A stretch of DNA of 64,000 nucleotides from the NCBI GenBank assembly GCA_015665455.1, contig JADFAD010000006.1, forward strand, positions 744,001 through 808,000, written 5' to 3'. Positions 47,854-57,292 of the stretch are shown one piece after another. The first letter of the stretch is position 1, and each line of letters opens with the position of its first letter. The notes under the pieces are model-generated. The model was given only the letters and a program-made list of their open reading frames with translations, was not told the origin of the DNA and made no database searches. The position numbers and the translations under genes are program-made. The DNA comes from Oceanospirillaceae bacterium (GTDB taxonomy: Bacteria > Pseudomonadota > Gammaproteobacteria > Pseudomonadales > Litoribrevibacteraceae).

Positions 47854-48678
47854 ATGAGTCACCCTAAAATCGCCTTCATCGGTGCAGGAAATATGGCTTT
47901 CAGTATCATCGGTGGCTTAGTTAAACAAGGTTTCGACGCCTCTCAAATCTGGGCAACTAACCTAACTGAAGACACATTAAGCAGTGTCAAAGACGAGTTT
48001 CAAGTAAACACAACAACAAGTAACATCGAAGCTTCCCTAGAAGCTGACGTGATTGTGCTGTCGGTTAAACCCCAAGTACTTAAAACAGTCGTTGAAGAGC
48101 TCAGTGACATACTTGAAGAGCGCTCCCCTCTTATTATTTCTATTGCAGCAGGCATCACCGCAAAGACAATCCAAGAATGGATTGGTGCAGAGTCTTCTAT
48201 CGTTCGCTGCATGCCGAATACCCCTGCGCTTCTTCAATGTGGTGCTTCCGGTTTATATAAAACAGAACAAGTAACGGATCAACAAGCTGAAATAGCGGAA
48301 CAATTACTGGGCGCAGTAGGCATCACCTTATGGGTGAAAGACGAATCAGGAATCGATGCAGTCACTGCGGTATCTGGCAGCGGGCCAGCCTATTACTTCT
48401 TATTCATGGAGGCCATGCAACAAGCAGGCGAAGCCTTAGGTCTTGATTCAGAAACAGCCAAAAAGCTTACACTTCAAACCGCGTTAGGTGCCGCACGTAT
48501 GGCGCTCGAAAGCGATGATGATCCTGCTACCTTACGTCGTAAAGTAACCTCTCCTGGAGGCACGACCGAACAAGCCATTAATACATTCAATGAAGGGGGA
48601 TTATCTGCACTGGTCAACAAAGCAATGAAGGCTGCATCCGATAGATCAGAAGAGCTTTCGGTTATTTTGGCTAAATAA
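47854..48678 (+). CDS. proC: Pyrroline-5-carboxylate reductase
   Basis: Last step of proline synthesis, using NADPH. Rossmann loop FIGAGNMAFSIIGGLVKQG at the N-terminus, VKPQVLKTV, and the substrate-site VSGSGPAYYFLFMEAM near residue 170, then RRKVTSPGGTTEQAI. Length 274 is normal. AAGGAATC precedes the ATG; it lies 35 bases after yggS. Confidence 0.97.
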   Translation: MSHPKIAFIGAGNMAFSIIGGLVKQGFDASQIWATNLTEDTLSSVKDEFQVNTTTSNIEASLEADVIVLSVKPQVLKTVVEELSDILEERSPLIISIAAGITAKTIQEWIGAESSIVRCMPNTPALLQCGASGLYKTEQVTDQQAEIAEQLLGAVGITLWVKDESGIDAVTAVSGSGPAYYFLFMEAMQQAGEALGLDSETAKKLTLQTALGAARMALESDDDPATLRRKVTSPGGTTEQAINTFNEGGLSALVNKAMKAASDRSEELSVILAK

Positions 48679-48794
48679 TAAGTTGTAATAACCTCAAAAA
48701 GCCTTATCTATAGAGGGTAAGGCAACGAGATGATTGCCTCACCGAATTTCATTAAATATCATAATGCTTCAAACTCAAGATAAAAGGATATCTC

Positions 48795-49388
48795 GTGACT
48801 GGCCCATTTACCGAAGTTGCTCTGTTGTTAGTTAACACATTTGTCAGCCTTTACGTCCTACTCATTTTAGTCCGCTTTCTTTTGCAAACTGTCAAAGCAG
48901 ACTTTTATAACCCCGTTACCCAATTCATTGTTAAAGCAACCAACCCTCTTCTGATTCCTTTACGCCGAATCATTCCGGGCATTGCAGGGTTAGACGTATC
49001 TTCTCTGGTTCTTGCATGGACGGTTCAACTGATTGGCATGGGCGTCATATACACCTTACTCACAGGCGGTTCGTTCCCACCCATCTTATATCTCTGCGGT
49101 TGGGCAGTGATAGCCTTAATTCAAACCGTGTTGAACATTTATTTATTTTCAATATTAATTATTGTCATTCTTAGCTGGATAGCACCACAAAGCTATAACC
49201 CAGCCGTTTTGATGCTGCATCAATTAACAGGCCCTGTCCTCTCAAAAATACGTAAGTTCATGCCTGACATGGGCATGCTGGATCTAACCCCTCTTGTCGC
49301 CTTCTTGTTAATTCAAGTAGCACAGATATTCCTGAGATACATTGCTGCTGCGGCACAGCTGCCAAGCCAACTTGTTCTTGGCTTATAG
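48795..49388 (+). CDS. YggT family membrane protein
   Basis: Inner-membrane protein with two YggT repeats, each with two hydrophobic segments (near residues 8-32, 62-85, 97-125 and 160-190) and the repeat motif NPLLIPLRRIIPG / TGPVLSKIRKFMPDMG. The family has been linked to osmotic tolerance and cell-shape functions, but its mechanism is unknown. Length 197 is normal for the two-repeat form. The gap after proC (48679-48794) holds two overlapping short hairpins but no gene. Confidence 0.92.
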   Translation: MTGPFTEVALLLVNTFVSLYVLLILVRFLLQTVKADFYNPVTQFIVKATNPLLIPLRRIIPGIAGLDVSSLVLAWTVQLIGMGVIYTLLTGGSFPPILYLCGWAVIALIQTVLNIYLFSILIIVILSWIAPQSYNPAVLMLHQLTGPVLSKIRKFMPDMGMLDLTPLVAFLLIQVAQIFLRYIAAAAQLPSQLVLGL

Positions 49389-49402
49389 TATCTAAAATAA
49401 AA

Positions 49403-49460
49403 ACTTGGGTTTCACTAACAAGACAATCACTTCATCTTAATCCAAAAGTGAAACCCAAGT
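49403..49460. repeat. 14-bp perfect inverted repeat downstream of yggT
   Basis: ACTTGGGTTTCACT (49403-49416) and AGTGAAACCCAAGT (49447-49460) with a 30-base loop. It may be the terminator of yggSproC-yggT, though a T run is missing, or a remnant of a dispersed repeat. Confidence 0.7.
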
Positions 49461-49613
49461 ATCATCCATCAACGCCAAGAAAACCTAAAAAACGTCAACC
49501 CCACTAAGACTCTTCAAACCAGTGATCGCTCTTAGATTAACGGTCAATAAACCAGACTGAACGTTTTCCGAGCTATTGCGCTCTACCGTTTGTCGGATCA
49601 TACTGAGCAGTTA

Positions 49614-49631
49614 TGACTAACAAATTAGTCA
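49614..49631. promoter_or_regulatory. Palindrome upstream of the dynamin-like gene
   Basis: TGACTAACAAATTAGTCA: perfect 7-bp arms around four bases, 57 bases before the ATG. It shares AATTAGTCAA with a palindrome upstream of the amino-acid binding protein at 63048. Confidence 0.4.
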
Positions 49632-49687
49632 ATTACTAATAAATAACTATCATAAAGCTAGCTAGCAGTAGATCGGAGTTCTTTTCC

Positions 49688-51664
49688 ATGAAGAATGAAA
49701 GTGAACTATCCTCACAAGTGAATGAGCATTGGGCTTGGAAGCAATCCTTAATAGAAAGTATATGCAGATACGAAGACTGGCTCAAAGACAACCAGCTTCT
49801 CACAGAAGAAGCCAACAGCCGACTGCAAGAAACGATCAACACTCTAGGCAATGAAGATACCTTGATCGCATTTGTGGGCGAATTCTCTCGCGGTAAAACC
49901 GAGCTCATCAATGCACTTTTCTTTGCGGACTACGATCAACGAATCCTACCGTCTAAAGCTGGTCGCACAACCATGTGCCCAACTGAAATCTTTTATGATA
50001 GAAAAGAACAACGCTGCTACATAAAACTTCTGCCCATTGAAACCCGTCAAGCTGACACAAGCCTCCGAGAACTCCACGAGCTAGGTGACTGGTGGCATGA
50101 AATTGATATTGACCCGAAAAAACCTGAGAGCATGGCCGAAGCACTCAAACAGGTATCTCGGGTTAAAAGCGTGACCCCGAAGCAAGCAGAAGAACTTGGT
50201 TTCGATCCTCTGCATCTTGAAAAATGCACCAATGCACCCGGCTTGGTGATTATTCCGTGCTGGCGTCATGCAATCATTAGTATTGAACATCCCTTGTTAA
50301 AACAAGGACTGCGGATTCTTGACACACCTGGACTGAATGCTCTGGGCTCTGAACCAGAACTTACGTTGAACATGCTACCAAAAGCCCAAGCCGTGGTGTT
50401 TGTATTAGCTGCAGATACTGGCGTGACAGCAAGCGATATGGAGGTCTGGGATAACCACATTGGTTCCCTGCCTCAATCTCGTTACTTAGTTAAATATGCA
50501 GTCATGAATAAAATTGATGCCCTTTGGGATGACATTGATGGGCCAGAAGCGGTCAGCAACTCAATTGATCATGTTCATAGAAATACGGCACGAATTTTAC
50601 AATTGTCACCTGAAGACATCATGCCCCTTTCAGCCAAACAAGGTTTAGTGGCTAAGGTCCGTAAGAATCAAGACTTATTAAAAAAGAGTGGACTACTGCT
50701 GTTAGAGAATGCACTTGCGAAACGATTGACTGAATCCCGTGAACACATTATTAAGCAAAGACTGCTTAAAGACATTACAACCATGGCGCTTGCAAGCAGG
50801 GCAACAATCTCTGGGCGCTATCAAATGCTGCACGACCAGTTAGAGCTTCTTGCCAATTCAACCGACTCATCGGCAGATGTTACTCGTTTAAATGAAAACC
50901 TGAAACGAGAGTACTCCATTTATCAAAAGAAATTACTGACCATCAAATCCAGTAAAAACTTAGTAAAACAACAATGGAGAATACTGAACGAAAAGTCCTC
51001 TCCCAAGTCGTTAAACACTGCAATTTTCGAAGCACACCATAAACTTAGAAGCAGTTGGAGCACTCTAGGAATGGGACGAGCCATTGAAAAGTTCTTCCTT
51101 CACATTTCAAATGAGCTCCATCATTTTCATAAAGAATCAGAACTGGCAAATAAGATGCTCCATGGTATTTATGGTCGATTTGAACAATCAGGCGACCCTA
51201 TTAAAGCGCCAGAGCTTGATTCTGAGCGTTACCTAAGAAAATTGGACGACCTTCACATTCAGGCTGATAAATTCAGAACTCAAATTAAAACGATTCTTAC
51301 AGAGCAACACATCGTCGTTAAACGATTCGTTGGCACTCTTGTAAATCAAGTCAGAGATTTACATACTGAATTGCGAGATGAAATTACCCACTGGCCAAAC
51401 GAAGCGATTCGCCCTCTGGTACAAAATACCTTTGAGCACAAACGCATATTAGAGCAGCAAATGATGCGTTTAAAAGAGCTAGTTCAAACGGGTAAAACTC
51501 GACAACAACAAAAAGCCATTACTGAAAAAATGCTTTCTGAGTTTGAAGAAAATATTCGCACCATCGATGCGATATGCCGAGACATTCAAATGCCAGGAAA
51601 ATCTAATAACAACAAAATTATTGATTTAGAGCACGCAAAAAACAATAGAAAGAAAGCAATGTAA
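49688..51664 (+). CDS. Dynamin-like GTPase family protein
   Basis: Large GTPase of the bacterial dynamin superfamily; the cellular role is unknown. G1 P-loop GEFSRGKTELINALFF near residue 59, a G2 threonine in AGRTTMCPTE, G3 LDTPGLNALG near 215, and G4 NKIDALWDD near 275 are all present. The C-terminal 300 residues are helical and charged with coiled-coil character and no obvious TM helix, unlike fusion dynamins with a membrane paddle. Length 658. Similar stand-alone proteins occur in Pseudomonas. It is flanked by palindromes and a terminator and seems to be its own transcription unit. Confidence 0.85.
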   Translation: MKNESELSSQVNEHWAWKQSLIESICRYEDWLKDNQLLTEEANSRLQETINTLGNEDTLIAFVGEFSRGKTELINALFFADYDQRILPSKAGRTTMCPTEIFYDRKEQRCYIKLLPIETRQADTSLRELHELGDWWHEIDIDPKKPESMAEALKQVSRVKSVTPKQAEELGFDPLHLEKCTNAPGLVIIPCWRHAIISIEHPLLKQGLRILDTPGLNALGSEPELTLNMLPKAQAVVFVLAADTGVTASDMEVWDNHIGSLPQSRYLVKYAVMNKIDALWDDIDGPEAVSNSIDHVHRNTARILQLSPEDIMPLSAKQGLVAKVRKNQDLLKKSGLLLLENALAKRLTESREHIIKQRLLKDITTMALASRATISGRYQMLHDQLELLANSTDSSADVTRLNENLKREYSIYQKKLLTIKSSKNLVKQQWRILNEKSSPKSLNTAIFEAHHKLRSSWSTLGMGRAIEKFFLHISNELHHFHKESELANKMLHGIYGRFEQSGDPIKAPELDSERYLRKLDDLHIQADKFRTQIKTILTEQHIVVKRFVGTLVNQVRDLHTELRDEITHWPNEAIRPLVQNTFEHKRILEQQMMRLKELVQTGKTRQQQKAITEKMLSEFEENIRTIDAICRDIQMPGKSNNNKIIDLEHAKNNRKKAM

Positions 51665-51711
51665 TCAAATTCAAAGTAGGCCTACAACAGGCCCTTTAAT
51701 TTCTATTGAAT

Positions 51712-51743
51712 AGGGCAGTCTCAGCGTTTAGACTGCCCTTCTT
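51712..51743 (+). terminator. Intrinsic terminator after the dynamin-like gene
   Basis: AGGGCAGTCT pairs perfectly with AGACTGCCCT across an eight-base loop, followed by TCTT. It lies between the dynamin-like gene and metX. Confidence 0.8.
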
Positions 51744-51778
51744 ATATCCCGCATCCTAAAGAGTTTTTCTAAGTACTT

Positions 51779-52945
51779 ATGCCGACTCAAATTCCAAACA
51801 ACTCCGTAGGCATTGTTGAGCCTAAAATTTATCATTTTAATGAGCCTCTCAAGCTCCGCTCTGAACAAGTGCTCGACAACTATCAACTGATGGTAGAAAC
51901 CTACGGTACGTTAAATAAAGAAGCATCGAATGCGGTCTTAATTTGTCATGCATTGAGCGGTGATCATCATGCAGCGGGCTACCACACCCCTGATGATAAA
52001 AAACCCGGCTGGTGGGACAGCGCAATCGGCCCTGGCAAACCGATTGATACGAATAAATTTTTTGTGGTTTCTCTCAACAACCTTGGGGGTTGCTCGGGGA
52101 GTACTGGCCCAACCTCAACCAACCCTGACACTGGCAAACCTTACGGTTCTGACTTTCCTATTGTCTGTGTTCGCGATTGGGTTCATAGCCAAGCTCGCCT
52201 CGCAGATGAACTCGGCATACAGAAATGGGCCGCAGTCATCGGCGGCAGCCTTGGCGGCATGCAGGCACTGAGATGGTCTATCCAATACCCAGAAAGAATT
52301 GGCCATTGCGTAATCATTGCATCAGCCCCGAAACTAACGACACAGAACATTGCCTTTAATGAAGTAGCTCGTCAGGCCATCATTAAAGACCCAGAGTTTC
52401 ATGAAGGCCATTACATGGCGGCCGACACCATACCAAAAGGCGGTTTAACTCAGGCAAGAATGCTGGGTCATATTACTTATTTATCCGATGACGGTATGGC
52501 ACTTAAATTTGGTCGCGACCTCAAAGCAGGCAAACTCAATTTTAATTTTGATTCCGAATTCGAAATTGAAAGCTACCTGAGATACCAAGGTGAGCGTTTT
52601 TCAAATCAATTCGATGCAAACACTTACTTACTCATGACCAAAGCACTGGATTACTTTGACCCAGCGGCTGCTTTTGATAATGATTTATCAAAATGCTTTG
52701 AATCTGCCCAATGTAAATTCATGGTGATGTCTTTCAGCAGTGACTGGCGCTTTTCTCCTAAACGCTCAGAAGAAATCGTGAATGCGCTTATGGATGCAGA
52801 TAAGGACGTAAGCTATGCAGAGATTGAATCAGACAAAGGCCACGATGCTTTCCTACTCCCTATTCCAAGATACATGCAAATCTTCGATGCCTTCATGCAC
52901 CAAGTTGCAAGTAATTCAGGGCTAAACGAAGGAGATTCACTATGA
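51779..52945 (+). CDS. metX: Homoserine O-acyltransferase (MetX family)
   Basis: Alpha/beta-hydrolase that activates homoserine for methionine synthesis. Nucleophile elbow [10 protein letters not shown] near residue 155, oxyanion [16 protein letters not shown] near 100, and the final His in [10 protein letters not shown]. Length 388 is normal. In Pseudomonas and relatives the metX-metW pair makes O-succinylhomoserine, so succinyl-CoA is likely the donor here (inference). The metW ATG overlaps its stop by four bases. Confidence 0.95.
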   Translation: MPTQIPNNSVGIVEPKIYHFNEPLKLRSEQVLDNYQLMVETYGTLNKEASNAVLICHALSGDHHAAGYHTPDDKKPGWWDSAIGPGKPIDTNKFFVVSLNNLGGCSGSTGPTSTNPDTGKPYGSDFPIVCVRDWVHSQARLADELGIQKWAAVIGGSLGGMQALRWSIQYPERIGHCVIIASAPKLTTQNIAFNEVARQAIIKDPEFHEGHYMAADTIPKGGLTQARMLGHITYLSDDGMALKFGRDLKAGKLNFNFDSEFEIESYLRYQGERFSNQFDANTYLLMTKALDYFDPAAAFDNDLSKCFESAQCKFMVMSFSSDWRFSPKRSEEIVNALMDADKDVSYAEIESDKGHDAFLLPIPRYMQIFDAFMHQVASNSGLNEGDSL

Positions 52946-53550
52946 GCGACAACGCACTAAGAGCCGATTTTGAAATCATTGCCGAGTGGATCAAACCTAA
53001 TCAGCAAGTCCTTGATCTTGGTTGTGGCCAAGGTCAATTACTCCACCATTTGATGAAAACCAAAAATATCAAAGGTTATGGGTTAGAGATTGAAGAAGAC
53101 GCCATCACAGAGTGTATCAAGAAAGGCATTAATGTCGTTCAACAAAATTTGGATGAAGGGCTGGATAACTTCGAGGATAACAGCGTCGATACCATCATCA
53201 TGACACAAGCATTACAGGCAGTTAGGCGTCCTGATGAATTACTTGATGAGATGCTACGTGTTGGAAATGAAGCCATCATCACCTTCCCTAACTTTGGCCA
53301 TTGGACCTGTCGATCGTATTTGATGTTCAAAGGCCGAATGCCCATGTCGGATACACTACCATTCAGTTGGTATGACACACCCAATATTCACTTATGTACT
53401 TTTAAAGACTTTGAAGCACTCTGCTATGATAAAGACATAAAAGTAATAAGTCGCACCGTTGTCGATAACGACCTAAAAGACAACTGGGCAATTCGTTTAT
53501 GGCCCAATTTACTTGGTCAAGTTGCTATTTACCATATAACTAAGCGTTAG
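52942..53550 (+). CDS. metW: MetW, methionine biosynthesis methyltransferase-like protein
   Basis: Class I methyltransferase-fold protein that acts with MetX; reported to be needed for activity of the succinylating MetX. SAM loop [15 protein letters not shown] near residue 24 and the MetW segment [22 protein letters not shown] are present. Length 202 is normal. The four-base overlap with metX supports translational coupling and a complex. Confidence 0.95.
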   Translation: MSDNALRADFEIIAEWIKPNQQVLDLGCGQGQLLHHLMKTKNIKGYGLEIEEDAITECIKKGINVVQQNLDEGLDNFEDNSVDTIIMTQALQAVRRPDELLDEMLRVGNEAIITFPNFGHWTCRSYLMFKGRMPMSDTLPFSWYDTPNIHLCTFKDFEALCYDKDIKVISRTVVDNDLKDNWAIRLWPNLLGQVAIYHITKR

Positions 53551-53559
53551 GAGTTTGCC

Positions 53560-54018
53560 ATGAAGTTTCTACATAAACCCTTATTCTTTCGCATCTTGTT
53601 AAGCGCTGCTCTAACCGCTTTCGCGTCTATCAGCTGGGCAGAACAAAAACAAACTTTTGGTGACTATGAAGTGCATTACAGTGCGTTCAATAGCTCTTTT
53701 TTACAACCCGATGTTGCCAAGTCCTATGAGATACAAAGAAGTAAATATCGAGGATTAGTTAACATAACCATATTACACAAACAGCCAGACGGTAGTACCA
53801 AAGCAGTGAAAGGGCTTGTTCAAGGTAAGACGACAAGCCTAATTGAGCAAGTGAATAGGTTAGACTTCCGCCCTATCGTTGAGCAAAATGCGATCTATCA
53901 TATCGCGGAATTTAAGATTGCCAGTCAGGATACTCTTACCTTCAATCTAGACATTCAGCCTAACCCGAATCAACCTGCTTTTTCACTGACATTCCGTCAA
54001 GCCGTCTATCCAGACTAA
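53560..54018 (+). CDS. DUF4426 family exported protein
   Basis: Periplasmic protein of unknown function. Residues 1-27 form a Sec signal (hydrophobic ILLSAALTAFASISWA, cleavage after SWA). The mature part of about 125 residues begins EQKQTFGDYEVHYSAFNSSFLQPDVA, the recognisable DUF4426 start. It lies 9 bases after metW and before rdgB, as in Pseudomonas, but there is no evidence that it takes part in methionine synthesis. Confidence 0.88.
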   Translation: MKFLHKPLFFRILLSAALTAFASISWAEQKQTFGDYEVHYSAFNSSFLQPDVAKSYEIQRSKYRGLVNITILHKQPDGSTKAVKGLVQGKTTSLIEQVNRLDFRPIVEQNAIYHIAEFKIASQDTLTFNLDIQPNPNQPAFSLTFRQAVYPD

Positions 54019-54084
54019 CGGAGTCAACGTGGATAATACATTAGATCTACAACTTTTCATTAAGCTCACCAAAGGATCCAATGA

Positions 54085-54690
54085 ATGAGCAAACAACAAA
54101 TTGTGCTTGCCAGTAACAACCAAGGAAAGATTAAAGAGCTTACTCGAATTCTTGCAGATCTAAACGTAGAAATACTTCCGATGAGTCACTTTGATATCGA
54201 ATCTCCGGAAGAAACAGGCATCACCTTTGTAGAGAATGCATTACTTAAAGCGCGCCACGTAGCTCAACTCACCGGGCTACCAGCCTTAGCTGATGATTCA
54301 GGGCTATCAGTCGACGCACTGAACGGAGCCCCTGGTGTCTATTCAGCTCGCTACGCAGGTGAAAATGCCTCAGACAAAGAAAACTACGAGAAATTACTCG
54401 CCGAACTGAGCTCAAAAGCCCAAAACCGTTCAGCGCATTTCCATTGCCTCTTAGCATTTGTCAGAACCCCTGAAGACCCAACACCTATCATCTGTGATGG
54501 GGTATGGCACGGAACCATTCTCGAAGCACCACAAGGTGATAACGGCTTTGGTTACGACCCTATATTCTGGTCTCCAGAACTCAACATAAGCTCAGCGGAA
54601 CTCAGCCCCGAGCAAAAAAACAAAGTCAGCCACAGAGCAAAAGCATTAGTCGATTTTAAACAGCGCTATCAAGCACTTATTAACAAGTAA
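54085..54690 (+). CDS. rdgB: RdgB/HAM1 family (d)ITP/XTP pyrophosphatase
   Basis: House-cleaning nucleotide hydrolase removing dITP, ITP and XTP. Motifs: VLASNNQGKIKEL near residue 6, ADDSGLSVDALNGAPGVYSARYAG near 70, and GFGYDPIFW near 155, then SHRAKAL. Length 201 is normal. It is downstream of DUF4426 and ends at a clear hairpin. Confidence 0.96.
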   Translation: MSKQQIVLASNNQGKIKELTRILADLNVEILPMSHFDIESPEETGITFVENALLKARHVAQLTGLPALADDSGLSVDALNGAPGVYSARYAGENASDKENYEKLLAELSSKAQNRSAHFHCLLAFVRTPEDPTPIICDGVWHGTILEAPQGDNGFGYDPIFWSPELNISSAELSPEQKNKVSHRAKALVDFKQRYQALINK

Positions 54691-54705
54691 GTAGTGGTTT
54701 GAGGG

Positions 54706-54735
54706 ACATAAGGCCGCCTTATGGCCTTATGTATT
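54706..54735 (+). terminator. Hairpin terminator after rdgB
   Basis: ACATAAGGCC pairs perfectly with GGCCTTATGT across seven bases. Few T residues follow, so termination strength is uncertain. It separates rdgB from hemW. Confidence 0.55.
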
Positions 54736-54876
54736 CCATTTTAAGTACAGGCATCAGCCACTTGCACTCACCCCATAGGCCAACTTAGCCCGACACCATA
54801 GAAAATATCCGACGGCTTAATTTATTGATAGAATGACCCTTGCTCTCCCTAATCAATCCAGCTGTAGCCTCTAATT

Positions 54877-56019
54877 ATGACCTTGCCCCCGTTAAGTCTC
54901 TACATCCACACCCCTTGGTGCATTCGTAAGTGTCCTTATTGCGACTTTAATTCGCATCAAATGGAAAAACAGGACATTCCTGAAGACGCATATTTAGACA
55001 AGCTAGTATCAGACATTATTAAAGATAAAGAATGGGCTTATGGGCGTCCCATTGAATCCATATTCATTGGTGGCGGAACCCCGAGTTTAATGAGCGGTGA
55101 CTTTTACAAGCGTCTCCTAGAGAGCCTTAATCAACACTTAACATTGAGCCCTACTGCTGAAATAACAATGGAGGCGAACCCAGGAGCCATCGAAGCGCAA
55201 CGTTTTTCTAGCTATCGATCAGCAGGAATTAACCGTCTATCACTCGGCGTACAAAGCTTTCAAGATGAAAAACTTCTAAAACTGGGCCGAATTCATACGT
55301 CTGACAACGCCCAAAACGCCATAGACGTTATTACGCAAGCAGGATTCGACAATTACAATATCGATTTAATGCACGGACTTCCTAACCAATCACTTCAAGA
55401 TGCCTGCTTCGATCTAGAAACAGCCATAAAACTGAACCCAACACACCTCTCTTGGTATCAACTCACGATTGAACCAAATACCGAATTTTTCAGCCGTCCT
55501 CCTTCGCTACCAAACGAAGATGACCTTTGCGATATTATCGATGCGGGGCAAGAGTTAATTGCTCAGGCAGGCTACAACCAATACGAAATTTCAGCATACG
55601 CCAAACCAGACAAACAAAGTCGCCACAACATGAACTACTGGAAATTTGGAGACTATCTGGCCATCGGTGCCGGTGCTCATGGCAAAATCACTCAGCCTGA
55701 CGGCCAGGCTTTTCGCTACCGAAAAGTCCGCCAACCCAATCATTATTTAGATACAAACAGGCTCAGCACCACAGCAGCCATCGAAACCATTGAATCAACG
55801 GCATTACCACTTGAATTCCTAATGAATACACTTCGTCTCACACACGGCTTTCATCAAGACTTGTTTGAACAAACGACAGGTCAGCCTTTCTCAATCATCG
55901 AGAAATCCATTAACGAGACAGTGAAAGAAGGTTTATTAGAAAGAGAAAACAAAGTCATACGCCCTACGATAAAAGGACGCATGTACTTAAATGAACTACT
56001 TGAACGATTTCTAGACTAA
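54877..56019 (+). CDS. hemW: HemW, radical-SAM heme chaperone
   Basis: Heme-binding radical-SAM protein of the HemN family, not a coproporphyrinogen oxidase. Cluster motif CIRKCPYCDF near residue 15, glycine motif FIGGGTPSLM near 65, then NRLSLGVQSFQ. Length 380 fits HemW; HemN is longer. CPYCDF lacks the fourth Cys found in HemN, as usual for HemW. It is next to rdgB, a conserved gammaproteobacterial order. Confidence 0.95.
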   Translation: MTLPPLSLYIHTPWCIRKCPYCDFNSHQMEKQDIPEDAYLDKLVSDIIKDKEWAYGRPIESIFIGGGTPSLMSGDFYKRLLESLNQHLTLSPTAEITMEANPGAIEAQRFSSYRSAGINRLSLGVQSFQDEKLLKLGRIHTSDNAQNAIDVITQAGFDNYNIDLMHGLPNQSLQDACFDLETAIKLNPTHLSWYQLTIEPNTEFFSRPPSLPNEDDLCDIIDAGQELIAQAGYNQYEISAYAKPDKQSRHNMNYWKFGDYLAIGAGAHGKITQPDGQAFRYRKVRQPNHYLDTNRLSTTAAIETIESTALPLEFLMNTLRLTHGFHQDLFEQTTGQPFSIIEKSINETVKEGLLERENKVIRPTIKGRMYLNELLERFLD

Positions 56020-56040
56020 GAAAATCACGTAAAAATGAAA

Positions 56041-56733
56041 CTACTCAACGCGCTCGAACATTAAATCCCAAACACCGTGACCCAAGCGCTCACCGCGCTG
56101 CTCAAACTTGGTTAAAGGTCGGCTTTCCGGTCTCGGAGTAAACTGACCTTCGCCAGCCACGTTCTTATAACCTTCAGCTTCCGTCATGACTTCCATCATT
56201 TGTTCCGCGTAAGGCTCCCAATCCGTCGCCATATGCCAGATCCCGCCAATCTCCAGCTTCTGACGTACCTGCTGAACAAATTCCGACTGAACAATACGGC
56301 GCTTATTGTGACGCTTTTTATGCCAAGGGTCAGGAAAGAATAGCTGCATACGATCCACGGAAGCATCCGGAATACAGTCTTGAAAAATCTCTACTGCATC
56401 ATGACAGTAAGCTTTCAGGTTTTTCAATTCAGACGTCACTACGTTATTAATTAAGCGACCAACACCAGGCTCGTGCACCTCAATTCCAATAAAGTCTTTT
56501 TCTGGTGTGGCCTTCGCCATCTCTACAAGAGAATCACCATTGCCAAAGCCAACCTCTAATACAAGAGGTGCTTTACGCCCAAACTCTTTCTCTGAGTCCA
56601 ACACGCCCTGAGCATGAGTTAAGCCTAGTTCAGCCCAATGATCATCCATTGCTCGTTGCTGACCTTCCGTCATTCGGCCAGTACGCTTAACAAAACTACG
56701 AATAGAGCGTTTATGCTCAACAGAATCAGACAT
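56041..56733 (-). CDS. trmB: tRNA (guanine-N7-)-methyltransferase
   Basis: Makes m7G46 in the tRNA variable loop. SAM loop [15 protein letters not shown] near residue 60, [14 protein letters not shown] near 150 and the C-terminal [17 protein letters not shown] motif. Length 230 is normal. It converges with hemW (21 bases) and follows the DUF423 gene. Confidence 0.96.
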   Translation of the reverse strand: MSDSVEHKRSIRSFVKRTGRMTEGQQRAMDDHWAELGLTHAQGVLDSEKEFGRKAPLVLEVGFGNGDSLVEMAKATPEKDFIGIEVHEPGVGRLINNVVTSELKNLKAYCHDAVEIFQDCIPDASVDRMQLFFPDPWHKKRHNKRRIVQSEFVQQVRQKLEIGGIWHMATDWEPYAEQMMEVMTEAEGYKNVAGEGQFTPRPESRPLTKFEQRGERLGHGVWDLMFERVE

Positions 56734-56779
56734 TCAATACACCAACTTATTAACTAATTTTCTATTTTTAAAAATGTGA

Positions 56780-57172
56780 CTAATGAGAAGAAGACCTTAA
56801 TGTCTTCGAAATTTTATACGCAGAGATCGCCAACGCCCCCCATCCAATCAAAAGCGCTAAACCTCCGATTGGAGTGATCATGCCTAACCACTTAACACCG
56901 CTGATAGCGTAAATATACAAGCTACCAGAGAACAAAATGATTCCCAGCAAAAACGAAACAGCGGAAAACCTCAACCATCCAGCGATATTATAGGTGAGAG
57001 ACAAACCGCCCACCATTGCCAACACAATACTGTGTGTTAAATGATAGTGCGCTGCCGTTTGGTAAATATTGGCCATGTCAGAAGTTAACATAGGCTTTAG
57101 TGCATGAGCGCCAAAAGCTCCCATAGCCACAGATACAAAGCCACTTATAGCCGCGATCATCAGAAAGTTCAT
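56780..57172 (-). CDS. DUF423 (YgdD-like) inner-membrane protein
   Basis: Small membrane protein of unknown function with four hydrophobic segments (near residues 2-22, 42-64, 68-90 and 97-118). The family start MNFLMIAAISGFVSVAMGAFGAHALK and GSLYIYAISGVKWLGMITPIGG are recognisable. Length 130 is normal. A promoter with a perfect -10 lies about 37 bases upstream. Confidence 0.92.
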   Translation of the reverse strand: MNFLMIAAISGFVSVAMGAFGAHALKPMLTSDMANIYQTAAHYHLTHSIVLAMVGGLSLTYNIAGWLRFSAVSFLLGIILFSGSLYIYAISGVKWLGMITPIGGLALLIGWGALAISAYKISKTLRSSSH

Positions 57173-57208
57173 TTAAGTATAAAACCCAAACCCATTTAGA
57201 ATGGGCGC

Positions 57209-57237
57209 ATTATAAATGCCGAAACCAACCAGACCAA
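57209..57237 (-). promoter_or_regulatory. Promoter of the DUF423 gene
   Basis: Minus-strand TATAAT at 57214-57209 with a weak TTGGTC -35 about 17 bases before it. A short hairpin (CCCAT/ATGGG) lies in the 5' leader. Confidence 0.55.
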
Positions 57238-57248
57238 ATAGTAGACAT

Positions 57249-57278
57249 AAAAAAACCGCTCTTAAGAGCGGTTTTTTT
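57249..57278 (-). terminator. Intrinsic terminator of rpoH
   Basis: Perfect 30-base palindrome: seven A, ACCGCTCTT-type stem AAGAGCGGT, then seven T. It lies 15 bases after the rpoH stop and would work in both directions. Confidence 0.93.
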
Positions 57279-57292
57279 ATGAAAATAACGAA

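Larger units (their letters stand above)
49389..49687. other. Intergenic region between yggT and the dynamin-like gene
   Basis: About 300 bases without a gene. It holds a long inverted repeat at 49403-49460 and a palindrome at 49614-49631, listed separately. GGAG lies nine bases before the next ATG. I see no RNA gene or small ORF with a ribosome site. Confidence 0.6.
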
